The translations under genes were made by a program, and so were the position numbers. Source: an uncultured Lachnospiraceae bacterium (GTDB lineage: Bacteria; Bacillota; Clostridia; Lachnospirales; Lachnospiraceae). Taken from it: 64,000 nucleotides of DNA. The stretch covers positions 8,042 to 72,041 of the forward strand of contig CAJTVD010000010.1 in assembly GCA_910579495.1 (NCBI GenBank), in the 5' to 3' direction. Position 1 is the first letter of the stretch, and every line of letters begins with the position of its first letter. The notes under the pieces were generated by a model, which worked only from the letters and a program-made list of their open reading frames with translations, did no database searches and was not told the origin of the DNA. Shown piece by piece: positions 62,046 to 64,000 of the stretch.

Positions 62046-62820
62046 TTATCTGATAAGATAAAATTTTCGCAAAATTTTTGTAACAAAGTTATGCTCCAAA
62101 ACATACTTCCACATTAAAGAACCCAATAACCCTGTTACCAAATAGACAAGCCACCATCCATTGCTAGTATAATAGGTGGGAAAATCTACAATTTCTTTTA
62201 TGCCAGCATCAAGAAAGATTATTTGAATTATGATAGCTACTTTGAATGCGAGAAAATGCCAAATCACAATATCAAAAGAATTTTTACCTAAATAAATAAG
62301 TATTTTTACAAAATAAGTATCCTTTTTTCCGTCTAACATTTTTGAAACATATAATGAAAAATATGTTGCAAGCAACGCACCAAAAATAAACAATCCCTTA
62401 TATCTATATATATTATCGCCCATATTACAATCATTAACATTCGCAATAAAAAGATAAAAGGATATAGATACTCCAGCTAATATCGGTCGCTTTCCAGAAA
62501 CCATTCTTTTATGTATATATTTTTCGCAAATGTAACCTGCCACATAAAAAAGGCTACAAATCAATGTCCTGCTTTGCCTGTAAGGCAATGTTACCCGAAA
62601 ATACATAAATTAAAAGAAATCAGCACTAAAGCCAAATCGCAGTACCTGCTTTTTCTGAGAAATACAGAAACTGCTTTTGTTAGAACACTAACCCAAAACA
62701 AGGAAGCTAAAAACCATGTGGCACCTAAAAACGGTACTTTATTCAAAGTCAAAAGAATTTCTATAATCCCCTTTATTAACTGATATATGTCCCATTTCCG
62801 CCAATAATATAAAAGATAAA
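62046..62820 (-). pseudogene. acyltransferase-3-like membrane protein, truncated and frameshifted
   Basis: Two minus-strand pieces: an upstream one, PIFYLLYYWRKWDIYQLIKG then LNKVPFLGATWFLASLFWVS, ending in a stop near 62613; and a downstream one to 62046, RTLICSLFYVAGYICEKYIH to FLAFKVAIIIQIIFLDAGIK. Many membrane segments and the WHF pattern fit the second half of acyltransferase-3 enzymes. The N-terminal half, with the catalytic His/Arg, is cut off at the IS-like sequence near 62830. Confidence 0.7.
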
Positions 62821-62832
62821 ATATGGGGTTGA

Positions 62833-62852
62833 CGCACTAAGTAATTAGTGCG
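62833..62852. repeat. perfect inverted repeat at the junction to the IS remnant
   Basis: CGCACTAA and TTAGTGCG with GTAA between. It stands where the acyltransferase remnant ends and about 70 bases before the IS1182-like transposase; it may belong to the IS end or be a terminator. Confidence 0.5.
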
Positions 62853-62919
62853 CAGCTCCTTTTCCATGCAAAAGATAACTGCCAGACCTCGAAAGTATCC
62901 GGCAGTTGGTGTAAAATTA

Positions 62920-63660
62920 ATGTATAGCCAAACACATTAACTTACAGAAAAATTATAGCCTAAACCAAAGCGGATATCAATTAAAACTTCCGCTAAATAT
63001 TGAAACAATTATTCCGGAAGATGATTCTGTGCAGTTACTCAGTCAGTTTGTGGAGGCAATGGATTTGGCTGACTTATATTCTACTTATAAAAGAATAAAT
63101 TCAGTATCCCCAAGAACACTTCTTAAGATTGTGTTTTACCCTTACATGAATGGGGATTATTCTTCCCGTTCCATGGAGTTAAACTGTAAAAGGGATATTA
63201 ATTTTATGTTTCTTCTGGAAGGCGCATCCGTGCCGGACCATGCGACAAGCGCATTCTTGCTGAAATGTCCAATGCACTTTTGGGCTTGGGAGAAATTTCA
63301 GGCGAAACCGTTTTCATTGACGGCACAAAAATCGAAGCAGCCGCAAACAAATACACTTTTGTCTGGAAGAAGGCCGTAACCAAAAACCAGACAAAGCTTC
63401 TGGTAAAACTTGCTGATTTTGTGGCGCAGTGCGAACAGTCATTGAAACCCTCGGAGATTATCTGTCCCGATTCAAAGAATATAACCATCAAATACATATC
63501 TGTGGCGGACACAACAGTTATTCCAAGACAGACCACGATGCCACTTTTATGAGGATGAAAGAGGATGCCATGGGAAATGGACAGTTAAAGCCGACATATA
63601 ATCTCCAGCACGGAGTGGATTCCGAATATATTACATGACTCGCCATAGACCCACAGCCAA
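62920..63660 (+). pseudogene. IS1182-like transposase remnant
   Basis: In changing frames: NYSLNQSGYQLKLPLNIETI, LLSQFVEAMDLADLYSTYKR, VSPRTLLKIVFYPYMNGDYS, then LGEISGETVFIDGTKIEAAA, and KPTYNLQHGVDSEYIT with a stop, then LAIDPQPTDTT. This is the N-terminal and first catalytic part of an IS1182-type transposase with several stops and frame changes; the C-terminal third is missing. Confidence 0.8.
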
Positions 63661-63820
63661 CAGATACAACCTAATCTCCCGAATTTGTTATACATAGGTC
63701 ACCTGACTTACCTATGGAATCCTTATAAAATCAATGTTTTTGGCTTGTTTTCCTTTACATTCATATGTATAATTGATATAATTATATTTAGTGATTATAC
63801 ATATGTCTGGAGGAATCGGC

Positions 63821-64000
63821 GTGGCATCTCTGGTATATTTGAAAAGCAAAAATGGTACTACATACGTGTATGAAAACATTTCTTTTTGGGATAAGAAAAC
63901 AAAAAAGCCCAAGTCAAAGCGCAAATGTATCGGACACCTTGACCCTCAAACCGGGACAGTGCAACCTAACGGCATGCGTGGCGGCAATAAAAAGAATTCC
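63821..64000 (+). CDS. transposase, N-terminal part (IS1634/IS4-like)
   Basis: 60 codons to the window edge, read from GTG 63821 with GGAGGA upstream: MASLVYLKSKNGTTYVYENI, FWDKKTKKPKSKRKCIGHLD. The NGTTYVYEN and KRKCIGHLDP patterns are common at the start of clostridial DDE transposases. The rest lies outside, so whether it is intact is unknown. Confidence 0.6.
   Translation, partial: MASLVYLKSKNGTTYVYENISFWDKKTKKPKSKRKCIGHLDPQTGTVQPNGMRGGNKKNS

Noticed and set aside
1..64000. CRISPR array, tRNA or rRNA genes
   Set aside because: No regularly spaced direct repeats, and no tRNA or rRNA sequences that I recognise.

Overview
The window looks like chromosome of an endospore-forming Clostridia, most likely a Lachnospiraceae. 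The reasons are the SMC-ftsY / ylxM-ffh-rpsP-khpA-rimM-trmD-rplS-rbgA-rnhB gene order, a long Prs variant, Spo0A-type and CotF-type proteins, GGAGG-type ribosome binding sites, and a medium-GC core interrupted by AT-rich accessory DNA. Most genes lie on the minus strand.

Layout. 1-3.0 kb: end of a BMP-type ABC uptake operon and a VWA protein. 3.0-8.3 kb: MoxR ATPase, gpsA, plsY, der and a DUF512 protein, with prs divergent at 8.5 kb. 9.8-13.2 kb: an OmpR-type two-component system. 13.3-23.4 kb: pgeF, yraN, a FlhB-C-like protein, a FliK-C-like protein, rnhB, two signal peptidases around rbgA, rplS with an L19-type leader, trmD, rimM, khpA, rpsP and ffh. 23.5-30.5 kb: an accessory island lying exactly between ffh and its usual neighbour ylxM. 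30.5-35.2 kb: ylxM, an AraC regulator, a GH25 muramidase, a YitT protein and ilvA. 35.3-42.7 kb: ftsY, smc, rnc, acpP, plsX, rpmF and a YceD protein. 42.8-48.2 kb: a DUF3298-like protein, cinA, pgsA, rimO, rpoZ, gmk, remA and yicC. 48.4-51.8 kb (plus strand): an AAA-ATPase/nuclease protein and rqcH. 51.9-57.8 kb: two CotF-like proteins, a SpoVB-type flippase, glgA, a receiver-less Spo0A and an S66 peptidase. 57.9-64 kb: a degraded accessory zone with Rpn-type nucleases (one intact, two remnants), a second AAA-ATPase/nuclease, a broken acyltransferase, an IS1182-like remnant and the start of another transposase.

The most interesting part is the 23.5-30.5 kb island. It holds (i) a small holin-like type I toxin whose 3' end faces an antisense promoter with perfect -35 and -10 boxes, the two transcripts sharing one bidirectional terminator; (ii) an AT-rich, tightly overlapping cassette of an XRE regulator, a 5-methylcytosine DNA methyltransferase, a DUF262 protein and a HEPN nuclease, which reads as a restriction/abortive defence system; and (iii) the two ends of a decayed tyrosine recombinase lying on either side of that cassette, as if the cassette had replaced the middle of the integrase gene. 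An AgrC/AgrA-like LytTR two-component pair with a predicted leaderless promoter sits at the ylxM end.

Functional assignments come from motif reading only; no database search was run. The family names are established knowledge, while the biological roles of the cassette and of the remnants are inference.
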